From: an uncultured Alistipes sp.
Lineage (GTDB): Bacteria; Bacteroidota; Bacteroidia; Bacteroidales; Rikenellaceae
DNA: 17,778 bases
NCBI GenBank assembly: GCA_900542505.1
Contig: UQNV01000046.1
Location: 1-17,778, forward strand
Direction: 5' to 3'
Shown here: piece by piece, positions 6,830 through 14,797 of the stretch
How positions within the stretch are numbered: position 1 is the first letter of the stretch
Layout of the letters: each line of letters begins with the position of its first letter
Made by a program: the position numbers and the translations under genes
Notes under the pieces: model-generated
Database searches by the model: none
Told to the model about the DNA's origin: nothing
Seen by the model: only the letters and a program-made list of their open reading frames with translations

Positions 6830-7730
6830 GCCGGATGTTGTGTCGGATGCGTTCGAGCCCGCTGCGCGTGAGGGGCGTGGAGCCGAAGCGCTCCTCGAAC
6901 TGCCGTTCGTCGAGTGACGCCCACTCTTCGGGACTCATCGCCTCGGGGTCGAAGAGCGGGTCGAACTCCCTGTTGGCGTGACGGGGTGCACGGCGGTTGT
7001 AGGGGCAGCAGCTCTGGCATTCGTCGCAGCCGAAGAGCCAGCCGTGGAGGTCGACCTTCGCTTCCGGCTCGCGTTCGATGGTGTGGCAGGCGATGCAGCG
7101 CCCCGTGTCGAGCGTCCGCGGGGCGACGAGCGCCCCGTTGGGGCAGGCATCGATGCAGCGGCGGCAGGAGCCGCATCCCTCGCCTTCGAGCGGGGAGTCG
7201 TAGCTGTCGGCCTCGTCGGTGAGCAGCAGCTCGCCCAGCAGTACGAAACTTCCCAGTGCGGGGGTGACGAGCAGCGACTGGCGGCCAATCCATCCCAGCC
7301 CCGCCTCGACGGCCAGCTGTTTTTCGAGCAGCGGCGCCGTGTCGACGAAGGCGCGTCCGCCCAGACCGGGGTACCTTCCGCGCAGCGAGTCGAGCATGCC
7401 GCGGAGCATCCGCCGGATGGTGGTGTGGTAGTCGGTCGTCAGGGCGTAGGAGGCGATTTTCGTGCGGCATGAGGTGGGGTAGCCCTCGCTCGCCCGGTTC
7501 TTGTATCCGACGGCGCAGACGACGGCCGTCCGCGCCCCTTCGACCAGCCGTGCGGGGTCGAAGCGCTTGTCGAGGTTGCGCGTGAGGTATTCGAGCGAGG
7601 AGTGGTAACCCTGCCCGAGCCACCGGCGGAAGTGCATCTCGTTCTGTGGGAAGGGTTTGCAGCGGGCGATTCCGCAGAGGTCGAACCCCGCCTCGGCGGC
7701 GAGACGTTTGATGTGGAGGCTGTCGAGCAT
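6795..7730 (-). CDS. queG: Epoxyqueuosine reductase
   Basis: A 311-residue cytoplasmic iron-sulfur and cobalamin enzyme that performs the last step of queuosine synthesis, reducing epoxyqueuosine to queuosine in tRNA. The VDTAPLLEK segment holds the conserved catalytic Asp (D130), followed by AGLGWIGRQSLL. The ferredoxin-like part has CGSCRRCIDACP (C186, C189, C192, C196) and CDECQSCCP (C235, C238, C242), the ligands for two 4Fe-4S clusters. The segment that usually reads RCISYLTIE is RCIACHTIE here, adding a Cys and a His. The frame is open up to 7865, but the ATG at 7730 gives the proper N-terminus MLDSLHIKRLAAEAGF, and a TATTTTTG box lies just upstream. Its 3' end overlaps that of MATE 1. 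No other queuosine gene is in the window. Confidence 0.95.
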   Translation of the reverse strand: MLDSLHIKRLAAEAGFDLCGIARCKPFPQNEMHFRRWLGQGYHSSLEYLTRNLDKRFDPARLVEGARTAVVCAVGYKNRASEGYPTSCRTKIASYALTTDYHTTIRRMLRGMLDSLRGRYPGLGGRAFVDTAPLLEKQLAVEAGLGWIGRQSLLVTPALGSFVLLGELLLTDEADSYDSPLEGEGCGSCRRCIDACPNGALVAPRTLDTGRCIACHTIEREPEAKVDLHGWLFGCDECQSCCPYNRRAPRHANREFDPLFDPEAMSPEEWASLDERQFEERFGSTPLTRSGLERIRHNIRLTPDDAAQRRE

Positions 7731-7745
7731 TACAAGATTTTGCGC

Positions 7746-7753
7746 CAAAAATA
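7746..7753 (-). promoter_or_regulatory. Bacteroidetes-type -7 box for queG
   Basis: On the minus strand this reads TATTTTTG, matching TAnnTTTG, 15 bp upstream of the queG ATG at 7730. No -33 TTG is seen at about 20 bp, so strength is uncertain. It argues against starts upstream of 7753. Confidence 0.45.
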
Positions 7754-7774
7754 GCGTTTTTCGGGGGATTTTAG

Positions 7775-7782
7775 TAATTTTG
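7775..7782 (+). promoter_or_regulatory. Bacteroidetes-type -7 box for the acyl-CoA ligase gene
   Basis: TAATTTTG, an exact TAnnTTTG match, lies 85 bp before the ATG at 7868. A good -33 element is lacking. The implied leader of about 80 nt includes a small CCCGC/GCGGG hairpin. Confidence 0.45.
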
Positions 7783-7867
7783 CACCAAACTTCGCGTTTG
7801 TAATACGAGGACTGGCCCCGCCCTGCGGGAGGTCCCGGCTTTGTATAACGTGAATAAACCCGCAAAA

Positions 7868-9577
7868 ATGACTCTTAACACACTTTACGACCTTGTCCGT
7901 CACAGCGTGGAGGAGTTCGCATCCAAAGTCGCCTTTTCGATGTTCGACGGCGAGGATGTGACCTATGCCGAGGTGGGCAGACGTATCGCAAAGGTGCAGG
8001 ATATTCTGACGGGCGCAGGCCTGCGTCCCGGCGACAAGGTGGCGCTGCTGAGCAGCAACATGCCCAACTGGGGCGTATGCTACTATGCGGTCGCTTCGGC
8101 CGGTATGGTGGTCGTGCCGATTCTCCCCGATTTCACGGGTGAGGAACTCGACATGATTATCGCCCACTCGGAGGCCAGGGCGCTACTTGTTTCGGACAGG
8201 CTCTTCACCAAACTCTCGAAAGATACGGTATCGTCGCTCAATGTCGTCATTCGTACGAAGAACCTGGGCGTCATCTCGCAGAAGGTCCACGCCGAAGGTT
8301 CGACGGCGGTTCCCGCACCCGAGGATTTGGCCGTCATCATCTACACCTCGGGCACGACCTCGAAGCCCAAGGGGGTGATGCTCTCCCATGCCGCACTTTG
8401 CGCTCAGGTAGACCTGAGTTCCTCGATTTTCCCCGTCCATCCCGACGATGTCTTTCTCTCGGTGCTGCCTCTGTCGCACACCTACGAGTGTTCCATCGGC
8501 ATGATATATCCCTTCTCGATGGGAGCCCGTGTGGTCTATCTCGACCGCCCGCCCACGGCTTCGGCGCTGATGCCGGCGCTGCGGCAGGTACGTCCCACGG
8601 TGATGCTCATCGTGCCGCTCATCATCGAGAAAATCTACCGCCACCAGGTGCTCGCCAAGTTCAATTCGAACAACTTCTGGCGGACGCTCTACCGCGTGGG
8701 CTTCATGCGCCGCTATCTCCACCGTGTGGCGGGCAAGAAGCTGATGAAGCTCTTCGGACGCCGGCTCCGCTTCCTCGGAATCGGCGGTGCGAAGCTCGAT
8801 ATCGGTGCCGAGCAGTTCATGATGGAGGCGCGTATTCCCTACGCCATCGGCTACGGCCTGACCGAAACGGCTCCGCTGCTGGCCGGCGCCGCGCCTTCGC
8901 AGGTGCGCCTGGGCTCGACCGGGCCCCAGGCTCCGGGTGTCGAGCTGCGGCTCGAGAACATCAATCCCGAGACGCGTCAGGGCGAAATCGTCGCCCGCAC
9001 GCCCAGCGTCATGATGGGGTACTTCAAGAACCCCGAAGCGACGCGCGAGGTCTTCACCTCCGACGGCTGGTTCCGTACGGGCGACTTGGGTGAGTTCGAC
9101 AGCGACGGCTGGCTCTACATCAAGGGCCGCCTGAAGAATATGATTGTGGGCCCCAGCGGCGAGAATATCTATCCCGAGGAGATTGAAAGCGTGCTCAACT
9201 CGCACGTCTGCATCGCCGACTCGATTGTCACCGAGCGCGAAGGGCGTCTGGTCGCCCTCGTCCACTTCAACCGCGAGGAAATCGAGGCGATGCTCGAGGA
9301 CTGGCGTGAAGAGTGGGAGACCAAGAAGGAGGCGCTCGAGGCGAAGACCGAGCAGCTCAAGCAGGAGCTTGTGGCTTATGTGAATGCCAAGGTGAACCGC
9401 TTCTCGCGCATTTCGGAGGTGGTCGAGCAGAAGAAGGAGTTCGAAAAGACCCCGACGCACAAAATCAAGCGTTTCCTCTACAACAAGTCCCACAAGAGTC
9501 CGTCGGGCGAGGCACAGCCCTCCGATTCGGCTCCGCGTTCCGATTCGGCGCTCCGGACCGACGAACCGCAGGCATAG
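7868..9577 (+). CDS. Long-chain acyl-CoA ligase (AMP-binding, FadD-like)
   Basis: A 569-residue ANL-superfamily adenylating enzyme that probably activates long-chain fatty acids to acyl-CoA through an acyl-AMP intermediate. Core motifs are in order: YTSGTTSKPKGVMLSH (159-174, phosphate-binding loop), GYGLTETAPLL (328-338), GWFRTGDLG (400-408), then DGWLYIKGRLKNMIVGPSGENIYPEEIE with the hinge, and PTHKIKR (529-535), which holds the C-terminal catalytic Lys. A charged, coiled-coil-like insert at about 469-505 (EEIEAMLEDWREEWETKKEA and on) interrupts the C-terminal lid and is often seen in Bacteroidetes members. The last 25 or so residues are a polar tail with two SDSA[PL]R repeats. Start: ATG at 7868 rather than the in-frame TTG at 7841. 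Chain-length preference cannot be inferred. A bidirectional terminator follows. Confidence 0.93.
   Translation: MTLNTLYDLVRHSVEEFASKVAFSMFDGEDVTYAEVGRRIAKVQDILTGAGLRPGDKVALLSSNMPNWGVCYYAVASAGMVVVPILPDFTGEELDMIIAHSEARALLVSDRLFTKLSKDTVSSLNVVIRTKNLGVISQKVHAEGSTAVPAPEDLAVIIYTSGTTSKPKGVMLSHAALCAQVDLSSSIFPVHPDDVFLSVLPLSHTYECSIGMIYPFSMGARVVYLDRPPTASALMPALRQVRPTVMLIVPLIIEKIYRHQVLAKFNSNNFWRTLYRVGFMRRYLHRVAGKKLMKLFGRRLRFLGIGGAKLDIGAEQFMMEARIPYAIGYGLTETAPLLAGAAPSQVRLGSTGPQAPGVELRLENINPETRQGEIVARTPSVMMGYFKNPEATREVFTSDGWFRTGDLGEFDSDGWLYIKGRLKNMIVGPSGENIYPEEIESVLNSHVCIADSIVTEREGRLVALVHFNREEIEAMLEDWREEWETKKEALEAKTEQLKQELVAYVNAKVNRFSRISEVVEQKKEFEKTPTHKIKRFLYNKSHKSPSGEAQPSDSAPRSDSALRTDEPQA
9521..9556 (+). repeat. 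Two 18-bp tandem repeats in the acyl-CoA ligase tail
   Basis: TCCGATTCGGCTCCGCGT (9521-9538) is followed directly by TCCGATTCGGCGCTCCGG (9539-9556). They are in frame and encode SDSAPR and SDSALR in the polar C-terminal tail. The 18-bp unit could expand or contract by slippage without breaking the frame. Confidence 0.7.
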
Positions 9578-9591
9578 CGCCGCGGCTGAAC

Positions 9592-9642
9592 AGCAAAAAG
9601 AGACTCCGCATACCCGTCGGGTACGCGGAGTCTCTTTTTGCT
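9592..9642. terminator. Strong bidirectional terminator between convergent genes
   Basis: AGCAAAAAGAGACTCCGC (9592-9609) is perfectly complementary to 9625-9642; after one A-C mismatch an inner TACCC/GGGTA stem continues to a 3-nt loop. Each arm has a run of five A or T, so both strands end in a U-rich arm. It lies between the stops of the acyl-CoA ligase (9577) and the leftward DUF2723 gene (9707) and probably serves both. Confidence 0.88.
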
Positions 9643-9706
9643 TTGCCGTTCCCGGCTCTGCGGCCGGAGGAGCGGGTGAGGGGCGACGGCCGCCCCTCAC
9701 GTCGCG

Positions 9707-12700
9707 TCAGGGCTGCATCCCGGCGGTAGAGTCGGCTCCCTGGGGCTTGTCACCCACGTCGGTGAGGTACTCCTCCGATACGCCCAGCGAGCGGTAGTAC
9801 TCGTTGATTTCGGCCACCACGTCGCGGCGTCCGGCATAGCTTGCCAGCGAGTAGATGTCGCCCAGCTCGGTGAGCTTCGTGTCGATGACGTCCGACACCA
9901 TGTCGCCCAGCACGCCGTCGAAGCGGAAGTAGTACTCGATGTATTCGATGAGCGTCGTGGCGTACTCCCGCAGCAGGGCGTCGCCCTTCTCGGCTGCGCC
10001 CTCGGCCCCCATGCTTGCGGCGGCATAGTACCCCTCGATATAGGGATAGGTGTTCATGTCGGTGAAGCGAATCTGCGAGGTGGGGAACTTCTCGAGTCCC
10101 ATGTCGAGCAGCTCGACCGCCTCCTCGACGCGGCCTTCGCGCAGCAGCTCCTTCCCGACACGGGCGAACATCTCGCGGGTGCGCGACGCACCGAGGTTGT
10201 ACTGCAGGAAGTAGTCCACATAGACGCGCGGGTCGTTCAGGTTGCCGTAGCGGAACGTGTCGCGCACCAGCGGCAGCGTGTAGTCGACATCCACACGGCC
10301 GATTTCATAGGCGTTCTGCACGGGGGTGAGAATCGGCACCAGGCGGTAGGCGTAACCGTCGTACTGGAGGTAGTCCAGCAGCCCGAAGTCCTGCAGGATG
10401 TAGATTTGCGTGAAGAAAATCGGCCGCTTCCAGTCGAAGTTGGCCAGCATGTCGAGAATCATCAGCTGACTCTTGTCGATGCTGCTCGAGCGGAGGTTGA
10501 TGTAGACCGTGTCGACCATCAGGTCGCGGTCCTTTTCGGCCACGATGCCCGAGGCGATGGCGTTCTCCTTGTTGACCGGCAGGGCGATGCGCCGCGTCGG
10601 GATGTAGTCGATGGAGGAGCCGTCGACGAGCTTGATTTTCGAGCGCGGGTCGTCGCTCAGCACGAAGTTGATGACCTCGCGGATGTCGACCGGACCCTCC
10701 AGCCGCTCCTCGACCGGCAGCACGTCGTTGGCGTAGGTGTACTTCCGCTTGGGCAGCGAGAAGGGTACGCCCGGAGCGTCGTTGGCCTTGGTCTTCATCT
10801 CGTCGATGTACCACTCGCCGCCCAGGTAGGAGGTGTTCATGATACGCACGTCGGGGCGCACGCCGTAGACCTCCTGGTTGTTCCAGAGCGGGAAGGTGTC
10901 GTTGTCGCCGTAGTTGAGGATAATCGAGTTGGGCAGCGTCGACTGGAGGTAGTTCCAGCCGATGTCGCGTGCCATGTAGCGGTGCGAGCGGTCGTGGTCG
11001 TCCCAGTTCTGGGCGGCCAGGATGGCGGGCACGACCAGTCCGACGAGCGTCGCCACGCCGGCCACGGCTCGCGTGTCGTGCTTCGTGAGGCGGGCGAAGA
11101 GCTCGCGCAGCGCCAGCACGCCGAAGCCTATCCAGATGCAGAAGGCGTAGAACGAACCGGCATAGACGTAGTCGCGCTCACGCGGCTCGCCGGGTGCCGT
11201 ATTGAAGTAGAAGACCAGCGCCACGCCCGTCATGATGAAGAGCCAGGTGACAATCGAGAAGTTGCGCGGGTCGCGGTTGAGCTGGTAGAGCAGTCCTATC
11301 AGACCCAGCAGGAAGGGGAGGAAGTAGTAGGTGTTGCGCCCCTTGTTCTCGGCGATTTCGCGCGGCAGGTTGTCCTGCGGGCCCAGTCTCCGCTCGTCGA
11401 GCCAGCGGATGCCCGAAAGCCAGTTGCCGTCGGTGATGGTGGTCGAACCCGAAGGCTGGATGTCGCTCTGGCGCCCCACGAAATTCCACAGGAAGTAGCG
11501 CCCGTACATGTAGTTGAGCTGGTAGTTGAAGAAGTAGTAGAGGTTCTCGGCAAAGGTGGGTTCGACGACCGTACGCAGGTCGTAGCCGTCGTCGTAGACC
11601 CGCTTGCGGCCGAAGTCGAGCACCTCGCCGCGTACGGGACGTCCCTGCTCGTCGCGGATGATTTCACCCTTGTCGTCGCGCAGCACCTCGGTCTTGGTGC
11701 GGTATGCGCCCCACGGCTTGTAGGCCCGTTCGCCGCGGCGCGGCTCCCACATGCGGGGGAAGAAGTGCATGAATTCGGGCGAGTGGGTGTAGCCCGTGAC
11801 GGTGGTTGCCGACTTGTACTTGCCATCCTCGTCGAGGTAGCGCACCTGCTTCTCCTTGTAGCCCTCGATGGGTGCCGAGTAGTAGGGGCCGTAGAGGAGC
11901 GGGCGGTCGCCGTACTGGTCGCGGTTGAGCACCGAATAGAGTGCGAAGGGGGTGTTGGGGTTGTTGCTGTTCATCGGGGGATTCACAGCCGCGCGGATGG
12001 TCATCGAGGCATAGGAGGAGTAGCCGATGAGAATCATCGTCGTCGAGAGCAGGATGACGTTCCACGTCACCTTGCCCTTGCGGTGGGTGTACCACGAGGC
12101 CCAGCCCATGCCGATGATGAGCGCCAGCGCGAAGACCACCATGCCCGAATTGACGGGCAGCCCCAGCGTATTGACGAAGAAGAGGTCGACCATCGCCCCG
12201 CAGTAGACCGTATAGGGGATGATGATGCCGTTGATGAAGCCCAGGATGAGCAGTGCGACGAGCGTGGCCAGCGCCGCACCGCGCCAGGTGACCTGCTTCG
12301 TGGTGCGGAAGTAGTAGATGAAGACCAGCGCCGGGATGGTCAGCAGGTTGAGGATGTGCACGCCGATGGAGAGACCCATCATGTAGGCGATGAGCACAAT
12401 CCAGCGCAGGCTGTGGGGCTGGTCGGCCTCATCCTCCCACTTGAGCATCAGCCAGATGACCAGCGCGGTGAACATCGACGAGAGGGCGTATACCTCGCCT
12501 TCGATGGCCGAGAACCAGAAGGTGTCGGTGAAGGTGTAGGCCAGAGCGCCGACGAGTCCGGCTCCGAGCACGGCCCACGTCGAGGCAACGGTCAGTTCGC
12601 GTCCGTCACGGGTGACGAGCCGCCGCGCAAGGTGGGTGATGGTCCAGAAGAGGAAGAGGATGCAGAAGGCGCTCGCCAGCGAGTTCATGGCGTTGACGGC

Positions 12701-12931
12701 CACTCCCACGTAGTCGGGATTGCCCATGGCGAAGAGGGTTGCCAGACGGGCCAGCATCATGAAGAGCGGCGCTCCGGGGGGGTGACCCACCTCGAGTTTG
12801 TAGGAGGTTGCGATGAATTCCGAACAGTCCCAGAGACTTGAGACCGGTTCCATCGTTTTCAGATAGACGAACGCCGCAATGGCGAATACCGCCCATCCGA
12901 CGATGTTGTTCCAGCGTTTGAAGAATGTCAT
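9707..12931 (-). CDS. DUF2723 (GT117/TMEM260-like) polytopic membrane protein, probable protein glycosyltransferase
   Basis: A 1074-residue protein of the Bacteroidetes DUF2723 family, which is related to the eukaryotic O-mannosyltransferase TMEM260 (CAZy GT117). The N-terminal part is a GT-C-like membrane region: a first helix at about 10-25, then a loop with EPVSSLWDCSEF (28-39) holding acidic residues and EVGHPPGAP (47-55), then further hydrophobic segments. A large soluble region follows the membrane core, with a few more helices in its middle, and the C-terminal part has TPR-like helices (for example EGRVEEAVELLDMGLEKFPTS). A role in protein O-glycosylation at the inner membrane is an inference; donor and acceptor are unknown. 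An in-frame ATG at 12970 lies upstream of a well-formed -7 box at 12958-12965, so it cannot be translated from that promoter; ATG 12931 (MTFFKRWNNIVGW) is chosen. Monocistronic. Confidence 0.9.
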   Translation of the reverse strand: MTFFKRWNNIVGWAVFAIAAFVYLKTMEPVSSLWDCSEFIATSYKLEVGHPPGAPLFMMLARLATLFAMGNPDYVGVAVNAMNSLASAFCILFLFWTITHLARRLVTRDGRELTVASTWAVLGAGLVGALAYTFTDTFWFSAIEGEVYALSSMFTALVIWLMLKWEDEADQPHSLRWIVLIAYMMGLSIGVHILNLLTIPALVFIYYFRTTKQVTWRGAALATLVALLILGFINGIIIPYTVYCGAMVDLFFVNTLGLPVNSGMVVFALALIIGMGWASWYTHRKGKVTWNVILLSTTMILIGYSSYASMTIRAAVNPPMNSNNPNTPFALYSVLNRDQYGDRPLLYGPYYSAPIEGYKEKQVRYLDEDGKYKSATTVTGYTHSPEFMHFFPRMWEPRRGERAYKPWGAYRTKTEVLRDDKGEIIRDEQGRPVRGEVLDFGRKRVYDDGYDLRTVVEPTFAENLYYFFNYQLNYMYGRYFLWNFVGRQSDIQPSGSTTITDGNWLSGIRWLDERRLGPQDNLPREIAENKGRNTYYFLPFLLGLIGLLYQLNRDPRNFSIVTWLFIMTGVALVFYFNTAPGEPRERDYVYAGSFYAFCIWIGFGVLALRELFARLTKHDTRAVAGVATLVGLVVPAILAAQNWDDHDRSHRYMARDIGWNYLQSTLPNSIILNYGDNDTFPLWNNQEVYGVRPDVRIMNTSYLGGEWYIDEMKTKANDAPGVPFSLPKRKYTYANDVLPVEERLEGPVDIREVINFVLSDDPRSKIKLVDGSSIDYIPTRRIALPVNKENAIASGIVAEKDRDLMVDTVYINLRSSSIDKSQLMILDMLANFDWKRPIFFTQIYILQDFGLLDYLQYDGYAYRLVPILTPVQNAYEIGRVDVDYTLPLVRDTFRYGNLNDPRVYVDYFLQYNLGASRTREMFARVGKELLREGRVEEAVELLDMGLEKFPTSQIRFTDMNTYPYIEGYYAAASMGAEGAAEKGDALLREYATTLIEYIEYYFRFDGVLGDMVSDVIDTKLTELGDIYSLASYAGRRDVVAEINEYYRSLGVSEEYLTDVGDKPQGADSTAGMQP

Positions 12932-12957
12932 ATCGGATTTGAGCTCAAGTTTTCCTG

Positions 12958-12987
12958 CAAAAGTAATCATTTAACGGCGAAAATCAA
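12958..12987 (-). promoter_or_regulatory. Promoter of the DUF2723 gene (-33/-7 Bacteroidetes type)
   Basis: On the minus strand TTG (12987-12985), a 19-bp spacer and TACTTTTG (12965-12958) fit the TTTG / TAnnTTTG consensus very well. The start of transcription would be near 12951. That places the ATG at 12970 outside the transcript and makes 12931 the first usable ATG. Confidence 0.7.
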
Positions 12988-13111
12988 TCGATATTACCCC
13001 TCAATGGCCGAAAGTTCCACCTTCGGGGCCGATTTTGTGGCCTCGCACCGCTCCGCAGCGACCCGTTGCGGAAGGGCTGCAGCGCGTCGGGGGTGGGATT
13101 TATTGCCGTTT

Positions 13112-13146
13112 TTTGGGCGCACTCTGAATTATATTTTCTATTTTTG
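13112..13146 (+). promoter_or_regulatory. Promoter of cysS (-33/-7 Bacteroidetes type)
   Basis: TTTG at 13112-13115 and TATTTTTG at 13139-13146 are separated by 23 bp, slightly longer than ideal. The -7 box matches TAnnTTTG exactly and ends 20 bp before the cysS ATG at 13167. This probably drives the whole cysS to prfB cluster. Confidence 0.55.
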
Positions 13147-13166
13147 TAGCAAAATATCCCGATACT

Positions 13167-14642
13167 ATGGATTCCAAACTCGTGCTTTACAATACGCTCA
13201 CCCGCCGCAAGGAGGTGTTCGAGCCGATTACCCCCGGTCGCGTGGGGATGTATGTCTGCGGCCCCACGGTCTACGGCGACCCCCATCTGGGCCATGCCCG
13301 TCCGGCCGTGACCTTCGACCTGCTGTTCCGCTACCTGAAGGCTTCGGGCTACAAGGTGCGCTACGTGCGCAACATCACCGACGTGGGCCATCTGGAACAC
13401 GACGCCGACGAGGGTGAGGACAAAATCGCCAAGAAGGCGCGCCTCGAGCAGCTCGAACCGATGGAGGTGGCCCACTACTATACGGAGCGCTACCACCACG
13501 CCATGGAGGCGCTCAACGTCGAGACGCCCTCCATCGAGCCCTGCGCCTCGGGCCACATCATCGAGCAGATTGCCTTCGTCGAGCGGATTCTCGACGCCGG
13601 GTTTGCCTACGTGTCGAACGGCTCGGTCTACTTCGATGTCGAGAAGTACAACGCCAGCCACAACTACGGCCGCCTGTCGGGCCGCAACCTCGAGGACATC
13701 GTGGCCAACACGCGCGAACTCGACGGCCAGAGCGACAAGCACCACTCCTACGACTTCGCCCTCTGGAAGAAGGCCTCGCCCGAACACATCATGCGCTGGC
13801 CCTCGCCCTGGAGCGACGGCTTCCCCGGCTGGCACATGGAGTGCTCGGCCATGTCGACGCGCTACCTGGGCGAGCGGTTCGACATCCACGGCGGCGGCAT
13901 GGACCTCATGTTCCCCCACCACGAGTGTGAAATCGCGCAGTCGACGGCTGCCCTGGGTCACGATTCGGCCCGCTACTGGGTTCACAACAACATGATTACC
14001 ATCAACGGCCAGAAGATGGGCAAGTCGCTGGGCAACTTCATCACCCTCGAGGAGCTCTTCACGGGCAACCACCGCCTTCTGGCGCAGGCCTACTCGCCGA
14101 TGACCATCCGCTTCTTCGTGCTGCAGGCCCACTACCGCTCGACGCTCGACTTCTCGAACGAGGCGCTGCAGGCCGCCGAGAAGGGCCTCGACCGCCTGAT
14201 GAAGGCTGTCGAGACGCTGGGCAAGCTGCAACCCTCGGAGACCTCGACGGTCAACCCCTCGGAGCTGGAGGAGCGTTGCCGCGCGGCGATGGACGACGAC
14301 CTCAATTCGCCGATGGTCATCTCGGCGCTCTTCGACTGGGTGCGCATCATCAACCAGATTGCCGAAGGTCAGCAGCGCATCTCGGCTGCCGACCTCGAGA
14401 CGCTGCGCGCGACGGTGCACCGCTACGTCTTCGACATCCTCGGACTGAAGGACGAGAAGGCTGCCGGCGCCGCATCGGGCCGCGACTACGTGACGCCGCT
14501 GGTCGAGATGCTGCTTGCCGAGCGCCTCAAGGCGCGCGCCGCGAAGGACTGGGCCGCTTCGGACCGCATCCGCGACGGACTGGCTGCCGCCGGCATCCGC
14601 GTCAAGGACCGCAAGGACGGCAGCGACTGGGAGCTCGAATAG
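13167..14642 (+). CDS. cysS: Cysteinyl-tRNA synthetase
   Basis: A 491-residue class I synthetase that charges tRNA(Cys) in the cytoplasm. The HIGH signature is HLGH (40-43) in [16 protein letters not shown], and the KMSKS loop is KMGKS (283-287). The zinc site that selects cysteine is complete: C31, C226, H251 and E255, spaced as in E. coli CysRS (C28, C209, H234, E238). The helical DALR-type C-terminal region covers roughly 350-490 and ends GSDWELE. Length is typical of the bacterial enzyme. The ATG at 13167 lies 20 bp after a TATTTTTG box. No terminator with a U-tract is found in the 155 bp after the stop, so the MATE 2, kinase-like and prfB genes may be cotranscribed with it. Confidence 0.98.
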   Translation: MDSKLVLYNTLTRRKEVFEPITPGRVGMYVCGPTVYGDPHLGHARPAVTFDLLFRYLKASGYKVRYVRNITDVGHLEHDADEGEDKIAKKARLEQLEPMEVAHYYTERYHHAMEALNVETPSIEPCASGHIIEQIAFVERILDAGFAYVSNGSVYFDVEKYNASHNYGRLSGRNLEDIVANTRELDGQSDKHHSYDFALWKKASPEHIMRWPSPWSDGFPGWHMECSAMSTRYLGERFDIHGGGMDLMFPHHECEIAQSTAALGHDSARYWVHNNMITINGQKMGKSLGNFITLEELFTGNHRLLAQAYSPMTIRFFVLQAHYRSTLDFSNEALQAAEKGLDRLMKAVETLGKLQPSETSTVNPSELEERCRAAMDDDLNSPMVISALFDWVRIINQIAEGQQRISAADLETLRATVHRYVFDILGLKDEKAAGAASGRDYVTPLVEMLLAERLKARAAKDWAASDRIRDGLAAAGIRVKDRKDGSDWELE

Positions 14643-14671
14643 GGCGCGAGGCATCCCGCATATTCATGACG

Positions 14672-14747
14672 GCCCCGCCGTATTTCGGGGCGTGGAACCT
14701 CCGTCCGCAGGGACGGCAGGGTGCCGCTTTTGCCTTCGGGCGGAAGG
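14672..14747 (+). other. Run of three short GC-rich hairpins between cysS and MATE 2
   Basis: In the 155-bp gap 14643-14797 there are GCCCCG/CGGGGC (14672-14677 with 14686-14691), CCGTCC/GGACGG (14701-14706 with 14711-14716) and CCTTC/GAAGG (14733-14737 with 14743-14747). None is followed by a U-tract, so they are not good intrinsic terminators. They may be an intercistronic structured or processing region. No TAnnTTTG box is present in the gap. Confidence 0.45.
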
Positions 14748-14797
14748 GGTGAAAAGACCGGGACGCACCGGTCGGGACAAACGAAAAAAAGGAACAC

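Noticed and set aside
10406..12841. Plus-strand open frame of 811 codons opposite the DUF2723 gene
   Set aside because: Despite its length it is rich in Val, Glu, His and Arg, has no membrane or domain pattern, and lies wholly inside a well-supported gene on the other strand.
12984..14654. Minus-strand open frame of 556 codons opposite cysS
   Set aside because: It is the antisense shadow of cysS, which carries all catalytic and zinc residues; the shadow shows no motif.
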